Assembly: GCF_039521365.1 (NCBI RefSeq)
Contig: NZ_BAAACF010000001.1
Span: 1,178,001 to 1,242,000 of the forward strand
Source: Clostridium_AW malenominatum
GTDB lineage: Bacteria; Bacillota; Clostridia; Clostridiales; Clostridiaceae
Reading direction: 5' to 3'
DNA length: 64,000 nt
Positions 16,559 to 24,770 of the stretch are shown here, piece by piece. The notes beneath the pieces are model-generated. The model saw only the letters and a program-made list of their open reading frames with translations, did no database searches and was not told the origin of the DNA. Within the stretch, counting starts at the first letter, position 1; every line of letters starts with the position of its first letter. A program made the position numbers and the translations under genes.

Positions 16559-17572
16559 ATGACTATAACCATAAAAGAAGTAGCAAAAGAAGCAGGGGTA
16601 TCTATTACTACAGTATCGAGAGTATTAAATAATAACTATCCCGTAAAAATGGAAACTAGAATTAGAATAGAAGAGGCTATAGAAAAGTTGAAATATAAGC
16701 CCAATGCTATGGCAAGAGGTTTAATAACTAATAAATCTTCTATGATAGGTGTGGTAGTTCCTGGTATAACAAATCTATTTTTCCCAACAATTGTAGAAGC
16801 TATTGAAAATTTAACTAACAAAGAGGGTTATAGCATATCACTTTGTAATACTTACGGAGAACCAGAAAAAGAAAAGAAATTAATTGAAGATTTAATTTCT
16901 AAAAGAGTGGATGGAATTATAATAATAGATCCAAGTATTGAAAATCTAAGTTCAGGATATTTAGAAGAGATGTCTAGAGCTTTACCATTAGTTGTGGTTA
17001 ATGGGTGTAGTGATAAATTTGAGTGCAATTTTGTAACCTATGATGAAAAAGCTGGAATGGCAGAAGCATTAAAGTATTTAAGAAATTTAGGGCATGAAAA
17101 AATTGCTTTTATAAGAGGAACTAGAAGTTATTCCTATGATATAAAAGAGAAAATATATTTAGATATGATTAAAGAAGAGAAATTAAAATATAAAAAGGTA
17201 TTAAATGTAGGTATGGGTAACACCATAGAAGTTGTAGAAAAAACAAGGGAAAAAGTGGAAAATTTAATACTTAGTAAAAATCGTCCTACTGCGATATTTG
17301 CGTGTAATGACTTAATGGCAGTAGGGGTTATAAATGCGTGCAATAAGTTAAAGTTAAATATACCTAAGGAATTATCTGTAATGGGTTTTGATAATACCTT
17401 ACTTGCTCATGTAAGTCATCCAAGGCTTACTACAGTAGATTTAAATATGAAAGAAATAGGCAAAAAAGCGGCCTTAGAAATTTTAGATATAATTGATAAA
17501 GAAAATAAAACTAAAAAGAAAATTATAATAGGCACAAATTTAATTATTAGGGAAAGTTGTGATAAGTTATAA
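16559..17572 (+). CDS. LacI/GalR-family transcriptional regulator of galactose genes
   Basis: 337 residues. The N-terminal LacI HTH with hinge helix (TIKEVAKEAGVSITTVSRVLNN ... KPNAMARGL, 1-57) is followed by a periplasmic-binding-protein-like effector domain (IGVVVPGITNLFFPTIVEAIE ... FACNDLMAVGVINAC ... VMGFDNTLLAHVSHPRLTTVDLN). It probably senses galactose or a derivative and represses the flanking mgl and gal operons through AGAAAAGGTTTTCT sites before mglB and galT. No copy of the site was seen before this gene itself, so autoregulation is not indicated. Assigned by location between the two gal operons. Confidence 0.9.
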   Translation: MTITIKEVAKEAGVSITTVSRVLNNNYPVKMETRIRIEEAIEKLKYKPNAMARGLITNKSSMIGVVVPGITNLFFPTIVEAIENLTNKEGYSISLCNTYGEPEKEKKLIEDLISKRVDGIIIIDPSIENLSSGYLEEMSRALPLVVVNGCSDKFECNFVTYDEKAGMAEALKYLRNLGHEKIAFIRGTRSYSYDIKEKIYLDMIKEEKLKYKKVLNVGMGNTIEVVEKTREKVENLILSKNRPTAIFACNDLMAVGVINACNKLKLNIPKELSVMGFDNTLLAHVSHPRLTTVDLNMKEIGKKAALEILDIIDKENKTKKKIIIGTNLIIRESCDKL

Positions 17573-17615
17573 TTCGATTATTTGCGTGGTAGACACGCAT
17601 TTTCTTAAAAAAATT

Positions 17616-17629
17616 AGAAAAGGTTTTCT
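17616..17629 (+). promoter_or_regulatory. LacI-type operator upstream of galT
   Basis: AGAAAAGGTTTTCT, identical over 14 bp to the site before mglB (12696-12709), with matching T/A-rich flanks on the left. It ends only a few bases before the galT ribosome site (AGGGAGGAG), so a bound repressor would block initiation or elongation. Confidence 0.75.
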
Positions 17630-17647
17630 ATAAGGGAGGAGATCTTT

Positions 17648-19186
17648 ATGAAAGAATTCAACATTTCAAAAGAAATAGAAATTTTACTTAAATATGCATT
17701 AAAGCATAATTTAATAGAAAAATGGGACGTTGTTCAAAGTCGGAATTCTCTTTTAGATTTATTAAGAATAGATGAGCCCTACTATGGAGAGATTGAGGAG
17801 ATTACCTCTGAGAATCCTGTTTCTATATTGGAAAATATATTAGATTATGCTGGAGAAACGGAGATATTGCCAATAGATACAATTACCTATAGAGATTTAT
17901 TAGATGCTAAAATAATGGGTATTTTGATGCCTAGATCATCGGAGATTATCAATAATTTTAATAATATATATAATACTAAAGGATCAAAAGCTGCAACCAC
18001 ATATTATTATAATCTTTCAACTCATTCAAATTACATAAGGCTAGATAGAACAAATAAAAATTTATATTGGAAGGAAGATACTCCTTATGGGGAAATGGAA
18101 ATAACAATAAATTTGTCTAAACCTGAAAAGGATCCAAGAGATATTGCTGCATCAAAATTAAAATCAAGTTCTAATTATCCTAAATGCCTATTGTGCTTAG
18201 AAAACGTAGGATATGCTGGTAATATAAATCATCCAGGAAGGGGAAATCATAGAGTTATTCCAATAGAACTTCTTCATGAACAATGGTATCTACAATATTC
18301 CCCTTATTTATATTATAATGAACATTGCATATTATTTCATGAAAGCCACATACCTATGAGTATTAACGAAAATACCTTTCGAAGAATAATAGATTTTGTA
18401 GAGAAGTTTCCTCACTATTTTATTGGCTCAAATGCTGATTTGCCTATAGTTGGGGGTTCTATATTAACGCATGAACACTATCAAGGGGGAAATCATGTAT
18501 TTCCTATGGTAAAGGCCCCCATTGAGCATTTCTTTAAAAGTGAAGAGTTTCAGACAATTAAAGGTGGAATAGTAAAATGGCCTTTATCCGTCATAAGGCT
18601 TTCTTCAAAAGACAAAGAGGAATTAATAGCTGCTTCCTCTAAGATATTAGATGTTTGGAGAGGTTATATAGATGAAAGTGTAGATATTCTGCCTCATAGC
18701 ATTATTAAAGGAGAGAAGGTTTTGCATAATACTATAACACCTATAGCTAGAATTAATAAATATGGAGAATATGAAATTGATTTAGTACTGAGAAATAATA
18801 GAACAAGTGAGGAACATCCCTTAGGAATTTTCCATCCTCACCAGCACTTACACCATATTAAAAAAGAAAACATTGGATTAATTGAGGTTATGGGATTGGC
18901 AGTTCTGCCTGGAAGGTTAAAAGAGGAGCTAAATGAGATAAGAAATATCCTTTCTGGACAGGAACAGGTTAATGATTTTAACTTATGTAATCATCTTAAA
19001 TGGATTGATGAAATGATTTTAGAGTATGGTACAGATAACACAACAGAAGAGGCTTTGAGAATAATAAAAAGAGAGATTGGCAAGAAATTTACTGAAATAT
19101 TAACTAATTCAGGAGTTTTTAAAAGGGATAAAGTAGGAAGAGAAGGTTTTATTAAATTTATAAATAAAATAGGTTTCAGAGATTAG
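17648..19186 (+). CDS. galT: Galactose-1-phosphate uridylyltransferase, class II (GalT)
   Basis: 512-residue class-II enzyme, the long Firmicute form with no similarity in length to the E. coli 350-residue class I. It swaps UMP between UDP-glucose and galactose-1-phosphate in the Leloir pathway. Typical features are YPKCLLCLENVGYAGNINHPGRGNHR (about 177-203), LTHEHYQGG (273-281) and the catalytic-type FHPHQH (395-400). AGGGAGGAG precedes ATG 17648. galK follows after 11 nt and galE after that, so galTKE form one operon with an operator just upstream. Confidence 0.93.
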   Translation: MKEFNISKEIEILLKYALKHNLIEKWDVVQSRNSLLDLLRIDEPYYGEIEEITSENPVSILENILDYAGETEILPIDTITYRDLLDAKIMGILMPRSSEIINNFNNIYNTKGSKAATTYYYNLSTHSNYIRLDRTNKNLYWKEDTPYGEMEITINLSKPEKDPRDIAASKLKSSSNYPKCLLCLENVGYAGNINHPGRGNHRVIPIELLHEQWYLQYSPYLYYNEHCILFHESHIPMSINENTFRRIIDFVEKFPHYFIGSNADLPIVGGSILTHEHYQGGNHVFPMVKAPIEHFFKSEEFQTIKGGIVKWPLSVIRLSSKDKEELIAASSKILDVWRGYIDESVDILPHSIIKGEKVLHNTITPIARINKYGEYEIDLVLRNNRTSEEHPLGIFHPHQHLHHIKKENIGLIEVMGLAVLPGRLKEELNEIRNILSGQEQVNDFNLCNHLKWIDEMILEYGTDNTTEEALRIIKREIGKKFTEILTNSGVFKRDKVGREGFIKFINKIGFRD

Positions 19187-19197
19187 GGGTGAGAATA

Positions 19198-20355
19198 ATG
19201 AGGATTGAAGATTTGAAAAAAGAATTTATAAAAATCTACGGGGAAGGGGAGATTAGGGTATTTCATTCCCCAGGAAGGGTAAATTTAATTGGGGAGCATA
19301 TTGATTATAATGGAGGATATGTATTTCCTTGTGCTTTAGATTTTGGAACCTATGGACTTGTCAGAAAAAGAAAAGATAATATAATTAACTTAGCATCTAC
19401 TAATTTTTCTAAAAGAGTTTCTGCTAAGCTATATAATATAGAATATAAAGAAGAGGATGATTGGGGAAATTATTTAAAAGGTGTTATAGCATTTCTTTTA
19501 AATGAAGGATATAAGGTAGAAGGAATGGACATTTTAATTAGCGGCAATATACCCAATGGTGCAGGGCTATCTTCTTCAGCTTCTATAGAAGTTTTAATGG
19601 GAGTTATTATTGATGAATTGTTTAACCAAGGAAGAATAAATAGAGTACAGCTAATTAAGCTTTGTCAAAGGGCAGAAAATGAATTTATAGGGGTAAATTG
19701 CGGCATAATGGATCAATTTTCTATTGGAATGGGAAAAAAAGACAAAGCTATATTGCTAAATTGTGATACTTTAGAGTTTAAATATGCAGATTTTAAATTA
19801 GCTGAGCATACACTAATTATTATGAACACAAACAAAAGAAGAGCTTTAAGTGAATCAAAATATAATGAGAGAAGAATGGAATGTGAAGAAGGATTACAAG
19901 AAATTAAGGTTCATAAGGAAATAGACAATCTCTGTAGTCTTAGTGAAGAAGATTATAAAACTGTTGAAGTTTTACTAAAGAAAGAAAATGTTAGAAATAG
20001 AGTCAAACATGTAGTATATGAAAATGAAAGAGTAAAAAAAGCTTTTATTTTTTTAAATGAAGGAAATATGGAAGGGTTTGGAGAATTATTAACTGAGTCT
20101 CATATTTCATTAAGAGATTTATATGAGGTAACGGGAATAGAGCTAGACACAATGGTGGAATTATCTTTAAATTGTAAGGGATGCATTGGAGCAAGAATGA
20201 CTGGTGCAGGTTTTGGGGGATGTGTTATAGCTTTAGTAGAGAAGGATAAGGCAGAGGAATTTATGAAATATGTAAAAGAAAAATATGAAGATAGAATAGG
20301 ATATGAGCCAAGCTTTTATCTTAGTGGCGTAGGTGATGGCACAAAAGAATGTTAA
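19198..20355 (+). CDS. galK: Galactokinase GalK
   Basis: 385-residue GHMP kinase phosphorylating galactose at C1 with ATP. The three family motifs are present: the galactokinase signature SPGRVNLIGEHIDYNGGYVFP near residue 23, the ATP-binding GNIPNGAGLSSSASIEV, and the C-terminal GARMTGAGFGGCVIAL. I place the start at ATG 19198, 8 nt after TAGGGG; a GTG three codons earlier is in frame but too close to the ribosome site. It directly follows galT and precedes galE by 30 nt. Confidence 0.94.
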   Translation: MRIEDLKKEFIKIYGEGEIRVFHSPGRVNLIGEHIDYNGGYVFPCALDFGTYGLVRKRKDNIINLASTNFSKRVSAKLYNIEYKEEDDWGNYLKGVIAFLLNEGYKVEGMDILISGNIPNGAGLSSSASIEVLMGVIIDELFNQGRINRVQLIKLCQRAENEFIGVNCGIMDQFSIGMGKKDKAILLNCDTLEFKYADFKLAEHTLIIMNTNKRRALSESKYNERRMECEEGLQEIKVHKEIDNLCSLSEEDYKTVEVLLKKENVRNRVKHVVYENERVKKAFIFLNEGNMEGFGELLTESHISLRDLYEVTGIELDTMVELSLNCKGCIGARMTGAGFGGCVIALVEKDKAEEFMKYVKEKYEDRIGYEPSFYLSGVGDGTKEC

Positions 20356-20385
20356 TTTTATCTGATAAATAAAGGAGGGCTTTTT

Positions 20386-21372
20386 ATGGCAGTACTTGTT
20401 TGTGGTGGAGCGGGTTATATTGGGAGTCACATGGTGGCTGCATTAATAGAAAAAGGTGAAGAGGTAATAGTTCTAGACAATTTTCAAAAGGGTCATAGAA
20501 ATGCAATATTAGGAGGAACGGTTTACGAAGGAGATGTAAGAGATAAGAATATTTTAAATAAAATATTCAGCGAAAATACCATTGACTCTGTTATTGACTT
20601 TGCTGCGGATTCTCTGGTTGGCGAAAGTGTTCATGAACCTTTAAAGTATTTTAATAACAATATAGGTGGTACAATAAATCTACTTGAAGTAATGAAGGAA
20701 TATGGTGTTAAGCATATTGTTTTTTCATCCACGGCAGCAACCTATGGAGAACCTAAGAATATTCCAATTAAAGAAGAGGACGACACCATTCCTACAAATC
20801 CTTATGGAGAATCTAAGCTTGCAGTAGAGAAAATATTAAAATGGTGTGATAAAGCCTATGGTATAAAATATACTGTGCTGAGATATTTCAATGCTGCGGG
20901 CGCACATGTAAATGGTAGAATAGGTGAAGATCATAGACCTGAAACGCACTTAATTCCAATTATATTAGAGGTTGCCTTAGGAAAAAGAGAATTTATAACA
21001 ATATTTGGAAATAATTATGAAACTAAAGATGGAACCTGTGTAAGAGACTATATTCATGTTATGGACTTAGTAAATGCTCATTCCCTTGCTTTAGAAAGAT
21101 TAAGAATGGGTGGAGAAAGCAGAATTTATAATTTAGGGAATGGACAAGGTTTTTCTGTAAAAGAGGTAATAGAAGTAGCGAGAAAGGTAACAGGAAAAGA
21201 AATAAAAGATGTAGTAGCAGATAGAAGGGCAGGTGACCCTGCAGTTTTAGTTGCCTCATCTAATAAAGCTATGGATGAATTGAGCTGGGTACTTGAATAT
21301 AATTCCTTAGAAACCATAATAAAAACCGCTTGGGATTGGTATAAAAATCACCCTAATGGATATAATTACTAA
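20386..21372 (+). CDS. galE: UDP-glucose 4-epimerase GalE
   Basis: 328-residue short-chain dehydrogenase-type epimerase interconverting UDP-galactose and UDP-glucose using bound NAD. The N-terminal Rossmann motif GGAGYIGSH (about 6-14) and the catalytic YGESK (Tyr-x-x-x-Lys) after FSSTAATYGEP are intact; RYFNAAGA and the C-terminal substrate loop are typical. AGGAGG precedes ATG 20386. It closes the galTKE operon and is followed by a terminator. Confidence 0.94.
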   Translation: MAVLVCGGAGYIGSHMVAALIEKGEEVIVLDNFQKGHRNAILGGTVYEGDVRDKNILNKIFSENTIDSVIDFAADSLVGESVHEPLKYFNNNIGGTINLLEVMKEYGVKHIVFSSTAATYGEPKNIPIKEEDDTIPTNPYGESKLAVEKILKWCDKAYGIKYTVLRYFNAAGAHVNGRIGEDHRPETHLIPIILEVALGKREFITIFGNNYETKDGTCVRDYIHVMDLVNAHSLALERLRMGGESRIYNLGNGQGFSVKEVIEVARKVTGKEIKDVVADRRAGDPAVLVASSNKAMDELSWVLEYNSLETIIKTAWDWYKNHPNGYNY

Positions 21373-21382
21373 TAAGTATAAT

Positions 21383-21420
21383 AAAACTGTAGCAAGTTAT
21401 GGAAAGCTACAGTTTTTTAT
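21383..21420 (+). terminator. Terminator of the galTKE operon
   Basis: Stem AAAACTGTAGC / GCTACAGTTTT (11 bp) followed by TTATTG, 10 nt after the galE stop. Confidence 0.85.
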
Positions 21421-21561
21421 TGTATTAAAAAAATTGTTGTATAAAAGTTGAATAAATTGTTACAAATTCTTTAATTTTATTTAATTAAGAAGGATAAAGA
21501 GAAGATGTATTGAAGTAATAGATATAGAGTGGCAAATCATAATGATGTAAGGGTGATATTA

Positions 21562-22410
21562 TTGAATACTGAAGAAATAACTAATGTTGAAGATTATATT
21601 AATATATATTTAAAAGAAATCGGTAAGGGAGAACTTCTAACTGCTGAAGAAGAAGTTCAATTAGCCAAACAAATAGAAGCGGGTAATGAAAGAGCAAAAG
21701 ATAAATTAATTGAAAGTAATTTAAGATTGGTGGTAAGTATTGCCAAGAAGTATGTTGGTAAAGGGTTAAGTTTTTTAGATTTAGTTCAAGAGGGCAATAT
21801 AGGGCTTATGAAAGCAGTTGAGAAATTTGATTATACCAAAGGATATAGGTTCAGCACCTATGCTACCTGGTGGATTAAACAGGCTGTTACAAGGGCCATT
21901 GCGGATCAATCTAGAACCATAAGAATACCAGTACATATGAATGAAATAGCAAGTAAAGTATTAAAAACCCAAAAAGAACTATATCAAAAATTAGATAGAA
22001 CTCCTACAGAAGAAGAAGTGGCAGAAGAGTTAAAATTGCCAGTTCAAAAGGTAAAACAAATCTATGCTATATGTATGGAGCCAATTTCACTAGAAACACC
22101 AGTAGGAACTAACGAAGATACTTTCTTAGAAGATTTTATTCCAGATGAAAGCTATTCCCCAGAGCAAAAAGTTATGACTTCCATGCTAGGAGAGGTTTTA
22201 GGTAGTGCATTAAGAACCCTATCGCCAAGAGAGGAAAGGGTTGTAAGACTAAGATATGGATTATTAGAAGATGGAGAGATTAGAACCTTAGAGGAAATAG
22301 GTAAAGAATTTAATTTAACAAGAGAAAGAATCAGACAAATTGAAGCCAGTGCATTAAGAAAGCTAAGGCATCCCAATAGATTGAAATTTTTGCAAGGATA
22401 TATGGATTAA
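21562..22410 (+). CDS. RpoD-like (group 1/2) sigma-70 factor lacking region 1.1
   Basis: About 282 residues. It contains regions 1.2 (INIYLKEIGKGELLTAEEEVQLAKQIEAG), 2.1-2.4 (NLRLVVSIAKKYVGKGLSFLDLVQEGNIGLMKAVEKFDYTKGYRFSTYATWWIKQA), 3 (TPTEEEVAEEL) and 4 with the HTH TRERIRQIEASALRKLRHPNR. The acidic N-terminal region 1.1 of housekeeping SigA (about 370 residues) is missing, so this looks like a second, shorter primary-type factor. I prefer TTG 21562, 6 nt after AAGGGTG; a GTG at 21529 in frame has no ribosome site. The conserved 2.4/4.2 helices predict SigA-like promoter recognition. Confidence 0.85.
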   Translation: MNTEEITNVEDYINIYLKEIGKGELLTAEEEVQLAKQIEAGNERAKDKLIESNLRLVVSIAKKYVGKGLSFLDLVQEGNIGLMKAVEKFDYTKGYRFSTYATWWIKQAVTRAIADQSRTIRIPVHMNEIASKVLKTQKELYQKLDRTPTEEEVAEELKLPVQKVKQIYAICMEPISLETPVGTNEDTFLEDFIPDESYSPEQKVMTSMLGEVLGSALRTLSPREERVVRLRYGLLEDGEIRTLEEIGKEFNLTRERIRQIEASALRKLRHPNRLKFLQGYMD

Positions 22411-22441
22411 AGGGGAGTTTGATTTGCAAACTCCCCTTTAA
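22408..22441 (+). terminator. Terminator after the sigma factor gene
   Basis: A 14-bp stem TAAAGGGGAGTTTG / CAAACTCCCCTTTA with a 5-nt loop; the left arm begins on the stop codon. Confidence 0.85.
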
Positions 22442-22524
22442 TCAAATGCTTAGATTTCTAGATGTAATAGATAATGTAAAAACTCCGCAGGGATTATATC
22501 CAAATCTAAATATCTGGATATAAT

Positions 22525-22555
22525 AAAGTAGCTAGCAAGCTAGCTACTTTATTAT
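22525..22555 (-). terminator. Terminator at the end of tcdA
   Basis: AAAGTAGCTAG / CTAGCTACTTT hairpin whose arm covers the tcdA stop (22544-22546). A further inverted repeat TTATATCC ... GGATATAA lies just beyond it on the same side. Confidence 0.7.
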
Positions 22556-23296
22556 ATCCTTAACTACTTCACCAGCCAGAATCATTCCCGCTACTGGAGG
22601 AACAAAGGCGATACTGCCAGGAATCTGCCTTTTAACAGTGCATTTTTTACTTCCATTAGAGCAAACGCATCCCTCTTTACAAGTTATAATCTCATCCAAT
22701 TTAGGCTTTGAAGGAGCTTCTTCTGAGTAAAGTACCTTTACTCCATCCACATTACGTTTTCTTAATTCATATCTCATAACTTTAGCTAAAGGACATATCT
22801 TAGTTTTGTAAATATCTTCTATCTTGAATTTTGTTGGATCAAGCTTATTACCTGTACCCATGGAACTAATAATTGAAATATTATTGTTTTTACACCACAG
22901 AATCAAAGAAATTTTAGAGGACACAGTATCTATGGCATCTATAACATAATCTGCATTTAAAGGTATTATTTCTGATATATTATCTTCTTTAACAAAGGTT
23001 TGATGTATTGTAACCTTGCATTTAGGATTTATTTTTTCAATTCTTTCTTTCATAACTTCCACTTTAGGTTTTCCTAAAGTACTATAATCAGCAAGTATTT
23101 GTCTATTTATATTTGTTAAACACACTGTATCATCATCGATTAAAATTAAATGTCCTACACCACTTCTAACTAGTGCTTCTGTAGCAAAACTTCCTACACC
23201 GCCTATTCCAAAAACCACCACGGTACTATCCTTAAGCTTAGATAAAGCTTCTTTACCAATAAGTAGCTCTGTTCTTGAAAACAAATGTTGAACCAT
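22544..23296 (-). CDS. tcdA: tRNA threonylcarbamoyladenosine dehydratase (ThiF/E1-like) TcdA
   Basis: 250-residue E1-like adenylating enzyme of the CsdL/TcdA branch, which dehydrates t6A37 of tRNA to cyclic ct6A using ATP. The nucleotide-binding GIGGVGSFATEALVRSGVG (about 29-47), DDDTVCLTNINRQ, VIDAIDTVSSK and GTGNKLDPTKF match the family. Near the C-terminus there is a Cys-rich insert (C-KEG-C-V-C ... KK-C, about 206-219) that could bind zinc or serve as sulfur acceptor. It is divergent from a cysteine desulfurase/thiI operon, a context like E. coli csdA-csdL. Confidence 0.88.
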   Translation of the reverse strand: MVQHLFSRTELLIGKEALSKLKDSTVVVFGIGGVGSFATEALVRSGVGHLILIDDDTVCLTNINRQILADYSTLGKPKVEVMKERIEKINPKCKVTIHQTFVKEDNISEIIPLNADYVIDAIDTVSSKISLILWCKNNNISIISSMGTGNKLDPTKFKIEDIYKTKICPLAKVMRYELRKRNVDGVKVLYSEEAPSKPKLDEIITCKEGCVCSNGSKKCTVKRQIPGSIAFVPPVAGMILAGEVVKDIIK

Positions 23297-23399
23297 TGCA
23301 TTTTACCTCACTTTATTTAATATCGTAATATATCATAGAATGAAATATGCTATAAAGTCAATAATAATTATATAAATAAATAAGAGTGAGGTGTTTTTT

Positions 23400-23546
23400 G
23401 TGGAAAAAGGTTACATGAAAGAACTTTTAGAGAAAGTTAAAAAAGCAAATATAGCAGTTTTTCATACAGATAAAAAATTAGACTATAGAATAGTCCATCA
23501 AGAAAGAATAGAGAGAGCTAAAGAGGATAGATGGCCCTTAAACTAA
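23400..23546 (+). CDS. Small basic protein, unknown function (48 aa)
   Basis: Too short for routine ORF calls but well framed. GAGGTG sits 6-7 nt before GTG 23400, there are 48 codons, and a 12-bp terminator follows. The product (starts VEKGYMKELLEKVKKANIAV, ends ERAKEDRWPLN) is helical and charged, with no transmembrane segment or cysteine. ATG 23415 is an alternative start. It shares a divergent promoter region with tcdA and precedes the cysteine desulfurase gene. I do not recognise it. Confidence 0.6.
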   Translation: MEKGYMKELLEKVKKANIAVFHTDKKLDYRIVHQERIERAKEDRWPLN

Positions 23547-23572
23547 AAGTGGATAGAATTACTAGAAATTTG

Positions 23573-23612
23573 AAACATACAATGTTATAATTTTAAGCAT
23601 TGTATGTTTTTA
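23573..23612 (+). terminator. Terminator after the 48-aa ORF
   Basis: AAACATACAATG / CATTGTATGTTT (12 bp) with a 13-nt A/T loop, followed by TTATAAAG, lying between the 48-aa ORF and the desulfurase gene. Confidence 0.75.
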
Positions 23613-23633
23613 TAAAGTTTTAGGAGTGATTAA

Positions 23634-24770
23634 ATGGAGGTTTATTTAGATAATAGTGCTACGACAAAACCCTATGAAACAGTTATAGAAAAAATGAACG
23701 ACGTTATGAGGAGCTATTATGGAAATCCATCTTCTGCTCATAGTTTTGGAATAAAAGCTGAAAAAATACTAAATGATAGCAGAGATACGGTGGCAAGAAC
23801 CATAAATTGTGGCAAAGAGGAAATAATTTTTACTTCTGGAGGAAGTGAAAGTAATAATTTTATAATAAAGGGCTTTGCAAAAGAGGGTGGAAATATAATT
23901 ACCACTCCAATTGAACACCCTAGTGTGTTAAATACATTTAAGGAATTAGAGTCTCAAGGTGTGGAGATAAAAATTTTAAGTGTATTTAAAGATGGAAGAA
24001 TAAACTTAGAAGAATTAGAAAAAGCTATTAATAAAAATACTTTATTAGTAAGTATTATGCATGTAAATAATGAAATTGGAACGGTACAAGACATTAAGAG
24101 CATAGGGAGAATCATAAAAGAAAAAGGTGGAAGAACAAAATTCCATATCGATGGTGTACAAAGTTACGGTAAATTTAATATAGATGTTAAAGAACTTAAT
24201 ATCGATGCTTTCTCGGCCAGTGCCCATAAAATCCATGGACCTAGAGGAGTGGGATTTGTCTATGTGAAAAAAGGATTAATACCTAAACCATTAATTTCTG
24301 GTGGAGGGCAAGAAAGAAGCTTTAGATCTGGAACTGAAAACTTACCGGGAGTAGTAGGTTTTAGTGAAGCAGCAAGAATAATTCACCAGTCAATGAATGA
24401 AAACTATAATAAGGTTTTTAATCTTAAAGAATATTTTATAGAAAGGCTTAGAGATTTTGAGGATGTAAAGATTAATAGTCCTCTTAATGAAAAATTTTCT
24501 CCATATATATTAAATGTTTCTTTTATAGGAATTAAAGGTGAAGTTTTATTAAGAGCCTTAGATGGGAATGGAATTTATGTGTCTACAGGCTCTGCTTGTT
24601 CTGCTAAGGATACAAAAGATAGTCATGTATTAAGAGCTATTTGTTTGAAAGACAGTGAAATAAAGGGAGCAATTAGATTTAGTTTTTCAGAAGATAATAC
24701 GAAAGAAGAAATTGACTATGTACTCCATTCATTATATAGTTCACTAAAATTTTTAAGGAGAGGTAAATAA
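23634..24770 (+). CDS. Cysteine desulfurase (NifS/IscS family)
   Basis: 378-residue PLP enzyme that takes sulfur from L-cysteine as a persulfide. The PLP lysine is K199 in SASAHKIHGPRG. The HID..Q PLP contact lies at about 171-176. The persulfide Cys322 sits in STGSACSAKD, a short (class-II-like) loop. N-terminal YLDNSATTKP is typical. Its stop overlaps the thiI start by one base (TAATG), so its sulfur most likely feeds ThiI for 4-thiouridine in tRNA, as with B. subtilis NifZ-ThiI. Confidence 0.93.
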   Translation: MEVYLDNSATTKPYETVIEKMNDVMRSYYGNPSSAHSFGIKAEKILNDSRDTVARTINCGKEEIIFTSGGSESNNFIIKGFAKEGGNIITTPIEHPSVLNTFKELESQGVEIKILSVFKDGRINLEELEKAINKNTLLVSIMHVNNEIGTVQDIKSIGRIIKEKGGRTKFHIDGVQSYGKFNIDVKELNIDAFSASAHKIHGPRGVGFVYVKKGLIPKPLISGGGQERSFRSGTENLPGVVGFSEAARIIHQSMNENYNKVFNLKEYFIERLRDFEDVKINSPLNEKFSPYILNVSFIGIKGEVLLRALDGNGIYVSTGSACSAKDTKDSHVLRAICLKDSEIKGAIRFSFSEDNTKEEIDYVLHSLYSSLKFLRRGK

